A program made the position numbers and the translations under genes. From NCBI RefSeq assembly GCF_001650195.1, contig NZ_LXYR01000017.1, positions 1 through 64,000 on the forward strand: a DNA stretch of 64,000 nucleotides, in the 5' to 3' direction. Of this stretch, positions 48,100 through 55,995 are shown piece by piece. The notes under the pieces are model-generated. The model was not told the DNA's origin. It saw only the letters and a list, made by a program, of their open reading frames with translations, and made no database searches. Source of the stretch: Phormidesmis priestleyi BC1401 (GTDB lineage Bacteria; Cyanobacteriota; Cyanobacteriia; Leptolyngbyales; Leptolyngbyaceae). Each line of letters begins with the position of its first letter. Position 1 is the stretch's first letter.

Positions 48100-49488
48100 C
48101 TACGCTGATTCTAATGGCTGAAGGCTTGGAGTCTCGATCGAGCGTTGCCCTGTCACTTCTAACCGAAAATCGTCGGGCGGAACAAACGTGATGCCGCGCC
48201 GCACCGGACGCACCGGATGATCGTAGTTAGTTTGAAACGCATAGCTCGATAAAACGGTCGCCAACACGAGCTTCATTTCAAACAGCGAGAGCGCCATGCC
48301 GACACAGCTTCGACTGCCGCCGCCAAACGGCAAAAACTCAGATGGCGAGAACTTTTGAGCGATAAAGCGCTCTGGGTTAAACCGCTCTGGCTCTGCGTAA
48401 GTGTCGGCTCGATGGTGCGCCAAATAAATGCAGGGCACCAAAATCGCCCCCGGCTCAAATTCATAGCCCTCAATCTGAACGGTTTGTTTGACTCTTCGCG
48501 GCTGAGAGATCAGGGCGATCGGATACACGCGCAGGGCTTCTTTGCAAACGGCGGTCAGATAAGGCAACTGAGACAGCGCCGTCGGATCGGGGTTTTCGCC
48601 TAAAGTTTGAATCTCGGTGAGCAAGCGATCGAGACAGTCGGGATGGCGATGAATCCAGTAAAATGCCCAGGCTAACCCCGACGCAGTGGTTTCGTGTCCG
48701 AGCAGCAATAAGGTCATCAACTGATCGCGCAGTTCGACATCGCTCATCGATTCGCCCTGATCATCGGTGGCGGTCATCAACACTGAAAGGATATCAGTTC
48801 GACCCGCTAGAGATTGAGAACGGCGATCGTGAATTTCGTTATAAATCAGCGCGTCAATCTCCTGCTGTTGAGCCAAAAAGCCGCCCCACGGACTCCAGCG
48901 CCCCAAGTTTTGCTGAAGCATTGGAAAGAAGAACTGCGTTGAGTAAAGCGGTGACGTAATGGCTTCGAGTAGATGACTCAGCAACTGTTTGAGGCGTTCA
49001 TACCGCGCTCCGGGCACCATGCCAAACACAACCTGCAAAATTACCTGAAGCGAGATTTCTGACATCTCTTCGCGAATGGTCAGCGATCGCCCGATTTGCC
49101 AGTCTGACATCTGTTGTCGAGTCAGGTCACAGATAACGCGCCCCTGACCATAAAGCTGTTCTCGATGCAGCGCAGGCATGAGCAACTGTCGCTGTCGCTG
49201 ATGGCGGTGTCCTTCTTGCATGATCACCGACTGATCGCCCACTAACGGACGAAAAATGTGAGTCACTTTACCAAACTCAAACGAGTCTGCCAGCGTCGTA
49301 AAGATCGCCTGAATCGAGTCAGGATTGCTGAAGAAGACGACAGGTGGAGAATTAACCCCCAACACCCGCAGCGTAAACGTGTCCCCATATTGTTGGGCAC
49401 AGCGATCGAGGAAGTTAATCGGTTGAGCCACGATCGCAAGGGTTTGCAGCAGCGACGGCAACCGAGATCCAGCAGGCAGTTTCATCAA
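48100..49488 (-). CDS. Cytochrome P450 heading the men operon
   Basis: A 462-residue heme monooxygenase. The heme-ligand loop is FLPFGGGSRSCVGMA (Cys near residue 395). The K-helix ExxR is in KEALRVYP and the I-helix oxygen-binding motif is LLLGHETTASGLAW. The long-chain CYP110/CYP4-like sequence style suggests fatty-acid or isoprenoid-type substrates, but the substrate is unknown. There is no fused reductase, so electrons would come from ferredoxin. The stop codon is 22 bp before menF on the same strand, making it the first gene of a men unit. Divergent promoters with menA lie in 49489-49661. Confidence 0.92.
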   Translation of the reverse strand: MMKLPAGSRLPSLLQTLAIVAQPINFLDRCAQQYGDTFTLRVLGVNSPPVVFFSNPDSIQAIFTTLADSFEFGKVTHIFRPLVGDQSVIMQEGHRHQRQRQLLMPALHREQLYGQGRVICDLTRQQMSDWQIGRSLTIREEMSEISLQVILQVVFGMVPGARYERLKQLLSHLLEAITSPLYSTQFFFPMLQQNLGRWSPWGGFLAQQQEIDALIYNEIHDRRSQSLAGRTDILSVLMTATDDQGESMSDVELRDQLMTLLLLGHETTASGLAWAFYWIHRHPDCLDRLLTEIQTLGENPDPTALSQLPYLTAVCKEALRVYPIALISQPRRVKQTVQIEGYEFEPGAILVPCIYLAHHRADTYAEPERFNPERFIAQKFSPSEFLPFGGGSRSCVGMALSLFEMKLVLATVLSSYAFQTNYDHPVRPVRRGITFVPPDDFRLEVTGQRSIETPSLQPLESA

Positions 49489-49661
49489 GGCATTTCTATC
49501 GAGCGTCTGTGATCTAGTCTAGAAGCAAAGGATAAGGGATGAGTCCTCCTTGCTTCCGTAGATGTAACGTTTCTATAACACCTCTCCAATGCCTCAACCC
49601 AAATGGGAGACTAAGAAATACAGCATGATTCAGTCTTCTGGCAGCTAGAGGAGTTTTGTGG

Positions 49662-50570
49662 ATGACGACCAGGACGATCGAGCGGGCGAGTAAAAAACTC
49701 TGGTTTGCCGCCATTAAGCCACCGATGTATAGCGTAGCAATCATGCCGATTTGGGTCGGTTCAGCCGTTGCATTTGCTGAAACCAGTCGGTTTGATACAT
49801 CAATTTTCTTCACGTTTTTGGTCTCTGCCATTTTGATTTTGGCTTGGGAGAATTTCAGTAATGACGTGTTTGACTCAGAAACTGGGGTCGATGTCAATAA
49901 GAAGAATTCTCTCGTGAATATGACGGGCAATAAGTCCCTGATTTTTTGGATCAGTAATCTTTGTCTCGCGGCAGGACTGTTGGGCATCAGCACGATCGCC
50001 GCAAGGCAGCAAGATTTCACCGTGATTGGGCTAATTCTGCTGTGCTGTGGCATCGGCTATATCTATCAAGGTCCGCCGTTTCGCCTCAGCTATAAAGGGC
50101 TTGGAGAAATCCTCTGCTTTTTTGCGTTTGGTCCATTGGCGTTTGCGGCGACCTATTACAGTCAGACAAAAGCCTGGTCGAATACAAGTTTGGCAGCGTC
50201 GATCGTGGTCGGCATTGCCACTAGCCTGATTTTGTTTTGCTCTCACTTCAATCAGGTGAAAGATGATGCCGCGATCGGCAAAAAATCTCCAGTTGTGCGG
50301 TTAGGAACGAAGAGATCGGCACAGCTTTTGCCATGGGTCTGCGGCAGTCTCTATGTGCTGACCACTCTTTTTGTGATGCTGCACATTTTCCCGGTTTGGA
50401 CGTTGATGATCTTCCTGAGTGTGCCCGTCGCCCGAAAGCTTTGCAAATTCATCGGGTCGCAGCATGATCAACCTCACAAACTCACCTTCTGCCGCCTGAT
50501 TGCGGTCGAACTCCATTTCTGGAGCGGATTGCTTTTAGGGTTAGGGTTCATGTTGGCGCAACTGGTTTAG
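49662..50570 (+). CDS. menA: 1,4-dihydroxy-2-naphthoate phytyltransferase (prenyltransferase)
   Basis: UbiA-family membrane prenyltransferase that attaches the phytyl chain to dihydroxynaphthoate. From the ATG at 49662 (ribosome-binding site AGAGGAG 8 bp upstream) the product is 302 residues with about eight transmembrane helices. The first Asp-rich motif is NDVFDSETGVD and the second is KDDAAIGKKSP, both required for diphosphate binding. The gene is divergent from the P450-menF unit and followed 2 bp later by menC. Confidence 0.94.
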   Translation: MTTRTIERASKKLWFAAIKPPMYSVAIMPIWVGSAVAFAETSRFDTSIFFTFLVSAILILAWENFSNDVFDSETGVDVNKKNSLVNMTGNKSLIFWISNLCLAAGLLGISTIAARQQDFTVIGLILLCCGIGYIYQGPPFRLSYKGLGEILCFFAFGPLAFAATYYSQTKAWSNTSLAASIVVGIATSLILFCSHFNQVKDDAAIGKKSPVVRLGTKRSAQLLPWVCGSLYVLTTLFVMLHIFPVWTLMIFLSVPVARKLCKFIGSQHDQPHKLTFCRLIAVELHFWSGLLLGLGFMLAQLV

Positions 50571-50572
50571 CA

Positions 50573-51481
50573 ATGCGATTTGAGTATCGTCCTTATCGTC
50601 GATCGTTTCGACAGCCGTTGCAGACCAGTCATGGAATCTGGACGGTGCGAGAAGGAATCATTTTGCGTCTCATTGATGATGCTGGATGCGTTGGCTTTGG
50701 TGAGATTTCGCCGCTGGCTTGGTTTGGTTCAGAAACGTTTGAGGACGCGATCGAGTTCTGTCAGCAGTTGCCTAATGAGATCGACGGTGAGACGATCGCC
50801 ACCATTCCGACTCATTTATCAGCGTGTCAATTTGGGTTTGAATCTGCACAAGAAATGTTAGCGACAGAATTCACTCAATCATCTGCATTGACTCACAGCG
50901 CTCTTTTGCCAACTGGACACGCTGCCCTGAATGGCTGGAAAGACCTTTGGGAGCAAGGATATCGCACCTTTAAATGGAAGATTGGCGTTGCTGACATTGA
51001 GGATGAAATTCAAATCTTCAATCACCTCGTCCAAATACTCCCGGCTGAAGCGTTTTTGAGATTAGATGCCAATGCTGGACTGACGGTCTCACAGGCTGAA
51101 AGATGGCTGCAACGCTGCGATTCAATTAGCAACCCGATCCTGGAATTTTTAGAGCAACCGCTTGCAGTCAGCCAATTTGAGCAGATGCAAACACTGAGCC
51201 AAATCTACTCAACGCCATTGGCGATCGACGAATCAGTTGCCACTTTAAATCAGTTGCGCGAATGCTATCAACAAGGCTGGCGAGGAATTTTCGTGATCAA
51301 ACCTGCGATCGTGGGATCTCCGTCGCAATTACGCAAGTTTTGCCAAGAAACCGCGATCGATGCCGTCTTTTCATCGGTGTTTGAAACCGCGATCGGGCAG
51401 CAAGCCGGACTGCGATTAGCCGCAGAATTGTCGCTCAAACATCGCGCGGTTGGATATGGCACCTCTCACTGGTTTGATTAA
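50573..51481 (+). CDS. menC: o-succinylbenzoate synthase
   Basis: Enolase-superfamily enzyme that dehydrates SHCHC to o-succinylbenzoate. The 302 residues contain the barrel residues: KWKIG (catalytic-type lysine), RLDANAG (Asp ligand), EFLEQPL (Glu ligand), IDES (Asp ligand) and FVIKPAI (second lysine). All expected positions are present, so it should be active. It starts 2 bp after menA and ends 20 bp before menE. Confidence 0.93.
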   Translation: MRFEYRPYRRSFRQPLQTSHGIWTVREGIILRLIDDAGCVGFGEISPLAWFGSETFEDAIEFCQQLPNEIDGETIATIPTHLSACQFGFESAQEMLATEFTQSSALTHSALLPTGHAALNGWKDLWEQGYRTFKWKIGVADIEDEIQIFNHLVQILPAEAFLRLDANAGLTVSQAERWLQRCDSISNPILEFLEQPLAVSQFEQMQTLSQIYSTPLAIDESVATLNQLRECYQQGWRGIFVIKPAIVGSPSQLRKFCQETAIDAVFSSVFETAIGQQAGLRLAAELSLKHRAVGYGTSHWFD

Positions 51482-51501
51482 ATGGAGGAGGGCGATCGAC
51501 G

Positions 51502-52869
51502 ATGGCACCTTTGATTCAGCATCGACGACAAGAAAATTGGTTGATCGGTTACAGCAGTCAAGACCTCACCGACTTAGCAGAGCAGCGATATCAGGCACTC
51601 AAACGCTATGCAACGCCTCCGACTATTTTGTTAGCCGAACGGAACCCGATCGAGTTTCTTGCGGGATTCATCGCGGCGTGTTCGGCAAACTGCTCGATTT
51701 TTTTAGGCAACCCCGATTGGGTCGATGCTGAATGGCAGCAAGTGTTTAAGTTAGTTACGCCAGATTTAATTTGGGGAGACGTTCCAGAGAAAGTTTTACC
51801 AGAATCACCTGTCATCCTTCACGCTTCGCCTCTGATTATGATTCCGACTGGCGGCACGTCGGGTCAGATTCGATTTGTGATGCACACCTGGGAGACGTTA
51901 ACCGCATCTGTGCAAGGGTTTCGACAATATTTTGGAGTCGATCGCGTCCATTCTTTTTGCGTGTTGCCTCTCTATCATGTGAGTGGCTTGATGCAATTTA
52001 TGCGATCGTTTCTCTCAGACGGGCAATTAGCAATTCTCCCTTGGAAAGCGCTAGAAGCTGGAGAAACACAGTCCATCAATCCCCGCAACTTCTTTCTCTC
52101 CCTCGTTCCTACCCAACTTCAGAAACTGTTACCTCAACGTCAAACTGTTTCCTGGCTGTCCCAATTTGAAACGATTTTTTTGGGCGGTGCGCCTGCCTGG
52201 TCAGATTTGCTGGATGAAGCCCGATCGTGTCGACTTCCGATCGCGCCTACTTACGGCATGACCGAAACTGCTTCCCAGATTGTCACCCTCAAACCAAAGG
52301 ATTTTCTAGCCGCAAAAGTCGGCTCTGGTCAAGTCTTGCCCCACGCTCAAATCACCATTACAAGCGAGATAGGCGAACCGTTAGCGATCGGCAAAACCGG
52401 AAAAATCACGATTCAATCCGACTCATTGATGTTGGGCTACTATCCCAATTTTTTGCAGCAACCCATTTATCAACCTGATGATTTGGGATTTTTTGACTCG
52501 CAGGGCTTTTTGCAAATCGTCGGACGCGACAGCAACAAGATTATTACCGGAGGCGAAAACGTCTTTCCGGCAGAAGTTGAGGCGGCAATTATGGCAACCA
52601 AACTCGTCAAAGATGTCTGCGTGTTGGGCATCTGCGATCGTACTTGGGGGCAAGCCATCACTGCCGTCTATGTCCCTCAAAATCCAGACGTTTCTGACCA
52701 AACATTAATCGCATCCCTTGAGAAAACTCTCAGCAAAGTCAAGCGTCCCAAATATTGGATCTCACTCGAAAACCTGCCTCGAAATTCTCAAGGGAAAATC
52801 AATCAGCCACAGCTCAGGCAAATTATCGCAGCGAAGACTGACACGCCGATGATTCTTGCCAAAGCTTGA
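51502..52869 (+). CDS. menE: o-succinylbenzoate-CoA ligase
   Basis: Acyl-adenylate-forming enzyme that activates o-succinylbenzoate with CoA. The 455 residues include the P-loop-like MIPTGGTSGQIRFV, the APTYGMTETAS motif and the C-terminal NSQGKINQ with the catalytic lysine. A strong ribosome-binding site GGAGGAGG precedes the ATG. It completes the plus-strand menA-C-E unit. The last 47 bp overlap the convergent gene at 52823-53233, so the C-terminal codons are shared between strands. Confidence 0.93.
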   Translation: MAPLIQHRRQENWLIGYSSQDLTDLAEQRYQALKRYATPPTILLAERNPIEFLAGFIAACSANCSIFLGNPDWVDAEWQQVFKLVTPDLIWGDVPEKVLPESPVILHASPLIMIPTGGTSGQIRFVMHTWETLTASVQGFRQYFGVDRVHSFCVLPLYHVSGLMQFMRSFLSDGQLAILPWKALEAGETQSINPRNFFLSLVPTQLQKLLPQRQTVSWLSQFETIFLGGAPAWSDLLDEARSCRLPIAPTYGMTETASQIVTLKPKDFLAAKVGSGQVLPHAQITITSEIGEPLAIGKTGKITIQSDSLMLGYYPNFLQQPIYQPDDLGFFDSQGFLQIVGRDSNKIITGGENVFPAEVEAAIMATKLVKDVCVLGICDRTWGQAITAVYVPQNPDVSDQTLIASLEKTLSKVKRPKYWISLENLPRNSQGKINQPQLRQIIAAKTDTPMILAKA

Positions 52870-53233
52870 ACACAATAAATTCCGCCCGTTCGCACAGCGT
52901 TCCGGGAAGCGCGTCGCCCAGTTCGGCTAAAAAGATGCCCTCCTCACTGCTCGTAGTTTGCGCGATCCAGGTTCCTCGCAGGCTGACCTCGATCGAGTCT
53001 GCATCACATTGACAAAGCGCGATCGTGTCGTTGAGCGATCGCTGCACCACTGCATCCAGCAGGTTCCAAGCCTGCAAATTTGCAGACAGCAAGAAAGTTG
53101 CAGTGCCCGGTTCGACAATCAGCCGTTGCCCGACTCGCATTGCCAACACAACCCGCAGCATCACCAGCTCTTCGAGAGAGTGGTTGACCCGCTCGATCGT
53201 GATTCCCGTTTCGGTATAGGTAAACTTCAGCAT
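52823..53233 (-). CDS. Conserved cyanobacterial protein of unknown function (alr0857-like)
   Basis: A 136-residue protein beginning MLKFTYTETGITIERVN. It includes LVMLRVVLAMRVGQRLIVEPG and LGDALPGTLCERAEFIV. A ribosome-binding region (AGAGGAGC) precedes the ATG. I think it matches a cyanobacterial family annotated alr0857, but I cannot check this. The predicted leader at 53299-53530 lies just upstream, so its expression may be controlled by that RNA. The 3' end overlaps menE on the other strand by 47 bp. Confidence 0.7.
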   Translation of the reverse strand: MLKFTYTETGITIERVNHSLEELVMLRVVLAMRVGQRLIVEPGTATFLLSANLQAWNLLDAVVQRSLNDTIALCQCDADSIEVSLRGTWIAQTTSSEEGIFLAELGDALPGTLCERAEFIVFKLWQESSACQSSLR

Positions 53234-53298
53234 TCCTGGTTGCTCCTCTGTTCCAGGGTTTACAGCGTTTCAAGGGTTTACAAAATGAATCGACAACT

Positions 53299-53333
53299 AA
53301 AAACCTCCGCTTCTAATCAGTGTGAAGCGGAGG
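53299..53333 (-). terminator. Intrinsic terminator on the minus strand
   Basis: On the minus strand, CCTCCGCTTC (53333-53324) and GAAGCGGAGG (53313-53304) form a perfect 10-bp stem with a 10-nt loop. It is followed directly by TTTTTAG (53303 downward). It lies 70 bp upstream of the minus-strand gene ending at 52823, so it can end a small RNA or act as the terminator of an attenuated leader. Confidence 0.85.
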
Positions 53334-53530
53334 CTAGAAAACTACTTGAGCGTTTTCTGACTAGACCGGGACAGGAACGCGCCTGACCCTCCCGCTTCGG
53401 AGTGATGGGTGCTGACTACTTGGGATAATCTCTGAGAACGTGCCCACAAACAGCAAAACTACGACTCTGCCCGCCCCGCAGGAGTGGTCGCCGACACGGT
53501 ACCCCAGCCAGAACGATGTAAATAAGAGCC
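53299..53530 (-). ncRNA. Candidate structured leader or small RNA
   Basis: A GC-richer stretch with no ORF on the minus strand ends in the terminator at 53299-53333. Inside it are further hairpins: GGGaCAGG/CCTGaCCC (53368-53375 and 53382-53389) and ACTCTGC/GCAGgAGT (53464-53485 with a bulge). It is compatible with a riboswitch/attenuator for the gene at 52823-53233 or with a separate sRNA. No promoter is evident and no known RNA family (tmRNA, RNase P, SRP, cobalamin riboswitch) was recognised by eye. Boundaries are approximate. Confidence 0.45.
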
Positions 53531-53633
53531 GTAGAGATTTCATTGCAGAAGATTTAGAGGACTTAACTTGCGGTCTACAGCCAACATACTACACTTGTAA
53601 TATAAAAGTGTCCAGCTACTTTGGAGGAAGACC

Positions 53634-53966
53634 ATGCACACCTTAACTCGCACCACCACCACCGACATGGAAGTCACCAGCATTCGTCTGGAACGAGAGT
53701 TAAAGGAACAGTTAAAATCGCTTTCGGGCAATCAGGGCTATCAGGCATTGATTCGAGATATTCTTTGGAACTATGTTCAGCAAAAATCGGGTGACTATAC
53801 GCCGACCATCGCTGCGTCTGATTTTCGAGCCACGATCGCTGCAACCGCTCAACAAGAAGAACATTGCGCCCTGACGGGAACGGTGATTCGATCGGGCGAC
53901 GCAATGATGCTAGGGTTCACCGCCGAAGGAAATCTAATTCCGCTCAGTCTAGGCAGTCTGTCATGA
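53634..53966 (+). CDS. Small ribbon-helix-helix-type DNA-binding protein
   Basis: A 110-residue protein whose N-terminal part, MEVTSIRLERELKEQLKSLS plus YQALIRDILWNYVQQ, follows the ribbon-helix-helix (CopG/MetJ-like) pattern. The C-terminal half (ALTGTVIRSGDAMMLGFTAE) has no recognised role. It has a strong ribosome-binding site, TTTGGAGGAAG. A -35/-10-like pair (TTGCGG at 53568, TACACT at 53590) lies upstream. No toxin gene follows, so it is not called an antitoxin. Confidence 0.7.
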   Translation: MHTLTRTTTTDMEVTSIRLERELKEQLKSLSGNQGYQALIRDILWNYVQQKSGDYTPTIAASDFRATIAATAQQEEHCALTGTVIRSGDAMMLGFTAEGNLIPLSLGSLS

Positions 53967-53973
53967 GATGAGC

Positions 53974-54016
53974 GTTTTGAGTTTTGAATCAATACATCAA
54001 ATTCAAAACTCAAAAC
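53974..54016. repeat. Perfect 16-bp inverted repeat
   Basis: GTTTTGAGTTTTGAAT (53974-53989) is followed after 11 nt by its exact inverse ATTCAAAACTCAAAAC (54001-54016). It sits between the small DNA-binding protein gene and the tRNA and may act as a terminator for the first. A looser relative of this TTGAGTTTTGAGT motif is found after chlL at 63541-63615. Confidence 0.75.
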
Positions 54017-54053
54017 AACTCAAAGCTTTGCTATGATGGTGAAGCAGAAAAAC

Positions 54054-54135
54054 GCGGATGTGGCGGAATTGGTAGACGCGCCAGATTTAGGTTCTGGTTT
54101 CGCAAGAAGTGAAGGTTCAAGTCCTTTCATCCGCA
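54054..54135 (+). tRNA. trnL-UAG: tRNA-Leu(UAG)
   Basis: Class II tRNA. The acceptor stem GCGGATG (54054-54060) pairs with CATCCGC (54128-54134) and ends with discriminator A. The anticodon stem CCAGA/TCTGG encloses the loop TTTAGGT, anticodon UAG, reading CUA/G leucine. The long variable arm (TTTCGCAAGAAG) is typical for leucine tRNA, and the T-loop GTTCAAGTC is present. The CCA end is not encoded. Confidence 0.97.
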
Positions 54136-54296
54136 TAAAGTTAGTCCAAAGGCATTTTGTAAGCTGCCCTTACTCAAGATCGCAAGCTTAATTACAATCA
54201 GCCTCTCGCTTGGGGTTAATTTCACTCGTCCGATAGATTTCAAACTGTCACAAATCTGAGAATTTGAGGAGGTAGTAAAAGCCTTCAGAAAAAGCC

Positions 54297-55172
54297 ATGC
54301 TGGGGATCAACGAAATTAAAACGGTCGCACTGCTAGGGTTGCTGAGTGGTGTGCTGGTGTTGGGCGGATATTATTTAATCGGCAACGAACAGGGTCTTTA
54401 TTTGGGGTTGGCGTTTGCTGCCATGACGAGCATCGGCTCCTGGTATTACTCTGATAAAGCCGCCCTCGCCGCCTATGCAGCCCAACCGATCGAGCGAGAT
54501 GAAGCTCCTGAACTATTCGACATGGTAGCTAAGTTAAGCCAATGCGCAGGTATCCCCATGCCAAAGCTGTTTTTTGTGCCTACCAAGTCGCCCAATGCCT
54601 TTGCGACCGGACGCGACCCCGACCATGCGGCGGTTGCGGTTACTCAGGGGATTGTAGACTTGCTGACTCCTGAAGAGTTAGAAGGGGTTTTAGCTCACGA
54701 ACTGACCCACGTTAAAAATCGCGATACGCTGACTCAGGCGGTTGTAGGCACGATCGCAGGTGCCATTACATTTCTCGGACGAATACTAACGTTTGGAGCG
54801 TTGTATGGTCCGGTTTATCGCGACGATCGGCGCGGCACAAATCCGTTTGGTCTACTCTTTCTGATCGTTCTTGCTCCCCTGTCCGCCGCCATCATTCAAT
54901 TAGCCATTTCTCGAACTCGTGAGTTTTCAGCCGATCAGGGTTCGGCGCAAATCACGCACAATCCGCAGGCGTTAGCGAGTGCGTTGCGAAAATTAGAAGA
55001 AGTCGGTCATCAGATTCCAATGAATGGTAATCCGGCAATGTCACCTTTGCTGATCGTTAATCCATTACCTGCCGGAGGGTTGCAGTCTCTGTTTCGCACT
55101 CATCCATCCACCGAAGAACGAATTCGTCGTCTGTTAGAAATGGCACAGCAGCAATCTCCGGTAGCTGCTTAA
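54297..55172 (+). CDS. HtpX-like M48 membrane metalloprotease
   Basis: A 291-residue zinc protease. The zinc-binding HELTH is at residues 134-138 and the third ligand is in the SRTREFSADQGSA segment near 213. Transmembrane segments at about 8-45 and 145-200 place it in the membrane, as in HtpX, which degrades misfolded membrane proteins. The TKSPNAFATGRDPDHAAVAV segment is characteristic of the family. The start is ATG. It lies about 90 bp ahead of a rhomboid protease gene. Confidence 0.92.
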   Translation: MLGINEIKTVALLGLLSGVLVLGGYYLIGNEQGLYLGLAFAAMTSIGSWYYSDKAALAAYAAQPIERDEAPELFDMVAKLSQCAGIPMPKLFFVPTKSPNAFATGRDPDHAAVAVTQGIVDLLTPEELEGVLAHELTHVKNRDTLTQAVVGTIAGAITFLGRILTFGALYGPVYRDDRRGTNPFGLLFLIVLAPLSAAIIQLAISRTREFSADQGSAQITHNPQALASALRKLEEVGHQIPMNGNPAMSPLLIVNPLPAGGLQSLFRTHPSTEERIRRLLEMAQQQSPVAA

Positions 55173-55259
55173 ATCATCTGCTCGAATTGGGCAATTTGAA
55201 TGAATCGAAAAGACTATGCTAGAAAGGAATGAATCTCCCTATTTTGGAGTCGTTTCCTC

Positions 55260-55841
55260 ATGCGCCGCACCGATCCAAACGATCCAAGCTCTATTGCTCG
55301 TGAAATTAAAACTCATGTGGTCGTATTGGGTGGAATTGTAGGGCTGCTCTGGCTGATTGAAATTGTTGATGTCTTCCTGGGCGGCAGACTCAATTTTTAT
55401 GGCATCATTCCTCGCACCAGCATTGGGCTACGGGGGATTTTGTTTGCACCTTTTTTGCACGCCAACTTTGCCCACTTGATTAGCAACACCATCCCGTTTG
55501 TGACGCTGGGGTGGTTTGTGATGCTGCGCGAAACGAGTGACTTTTTTCTAGTTTCGACGATCGTCGCCCTCGCGAGTGGCATCGGAGTCTGGATATTTGG
55601 CGCTCCGGGGGTGCACCTGGGCGCAAGTGGCGTGATTTTTGGCTACTTTGGCTTTCTGCTGTCACGCGCTTATTTTGAACGCAGTGCTTTAGCGGTTGCC
55701 CTATCTCTAGCCGTTGCTCTCCTGTATGGTGGACTGATTTGGGGAGTGTTGCCCTCCCACGTCGGCATCTCCTGGGAGGGGCATCTCTTTGGTTTTGTGG
55801 GAGGCATCTTAGCCGCAAAGTGGCTGTCAAAGAGACGCTAA
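55260..55841 (+). CDS. Rhomboid intramembrane serine protease
   Basis: A 193-residue protein with about six membrane helices. The catalytic serine S123 is in GASGVIFG and the catalytic histidine H175 is in GHLFGFVGG; the first-helix HANFAHLISN motif is present. The dyad is intact, so it should be active. It sits beside another membrane protease gene (HtpX-like), suggesting shared membrane protein quality control. A strong repeat-hairpin element follows. Confidence 0.92.
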   Translation: MRRTDPNDPSSIAREIKTHVVVLGGIVGLLWLIEIVDVFLGGRLNFYGIIPRTSIGLRGILFAPFLHANFAHLISNTIPFVTLGWFVMLRETSDFFLVSTIVALASGIGVWIFGAPGVHLGASGVIFGYFGFLLSRAYFERSALAVALSLAVALLYGGLIWGVLPSHVGISWEGHLFGFVGGILAAKWLSKRR

Positions 55842-55871
55842 GGAACGTGGATTAAATAAACTGTAGAACTT

Positions 55872-55983
55872 GCCCTCATCCCCAACCCTTCTCCTTGGGG
55901 AGAAGGGAGCTAGAATCCTTGTTCCCTCTCCTTGGGGAGAGGGCTAGGGTGAGGGCGAGAAGTGGCACCTTAATAAATCCACG
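55872..55983. repeat. Dispersed palindromic repeat, copy 2
   Basis: A 112-bp element between the convergent rhomboid and trpE genes. It opens GCCCTCA and its palindromic part closes TGAGGGC at 55954. It contains two strong hairpins: CTTCTCC/GGAGAAG at 55889-55905 and CCCTCTCC/GGAGAGGG around 55924-55943. The part from 55899 on matches 26876-26961 almost exactly, including the non-palindromic tail CACCTTAATAAAT. It may act as a bidirectional terminator. Confidence 0.85.
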
Positions 55984-55995
55984 TTTCTGAGAGGA

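Noticed and set aside
53361-53543. 60-codon minus-strand ORF over the structured RNA region
   Set aside because: It coincides with hairpins and has no family resemblance; a structured RNA explains the region better.
53634-53966. Toxin-antitoxin system (RHH antitoxin)
   Set aside because: The protein has an RHH-like start, but no toxin gene follows; the next feature is a tRNA.
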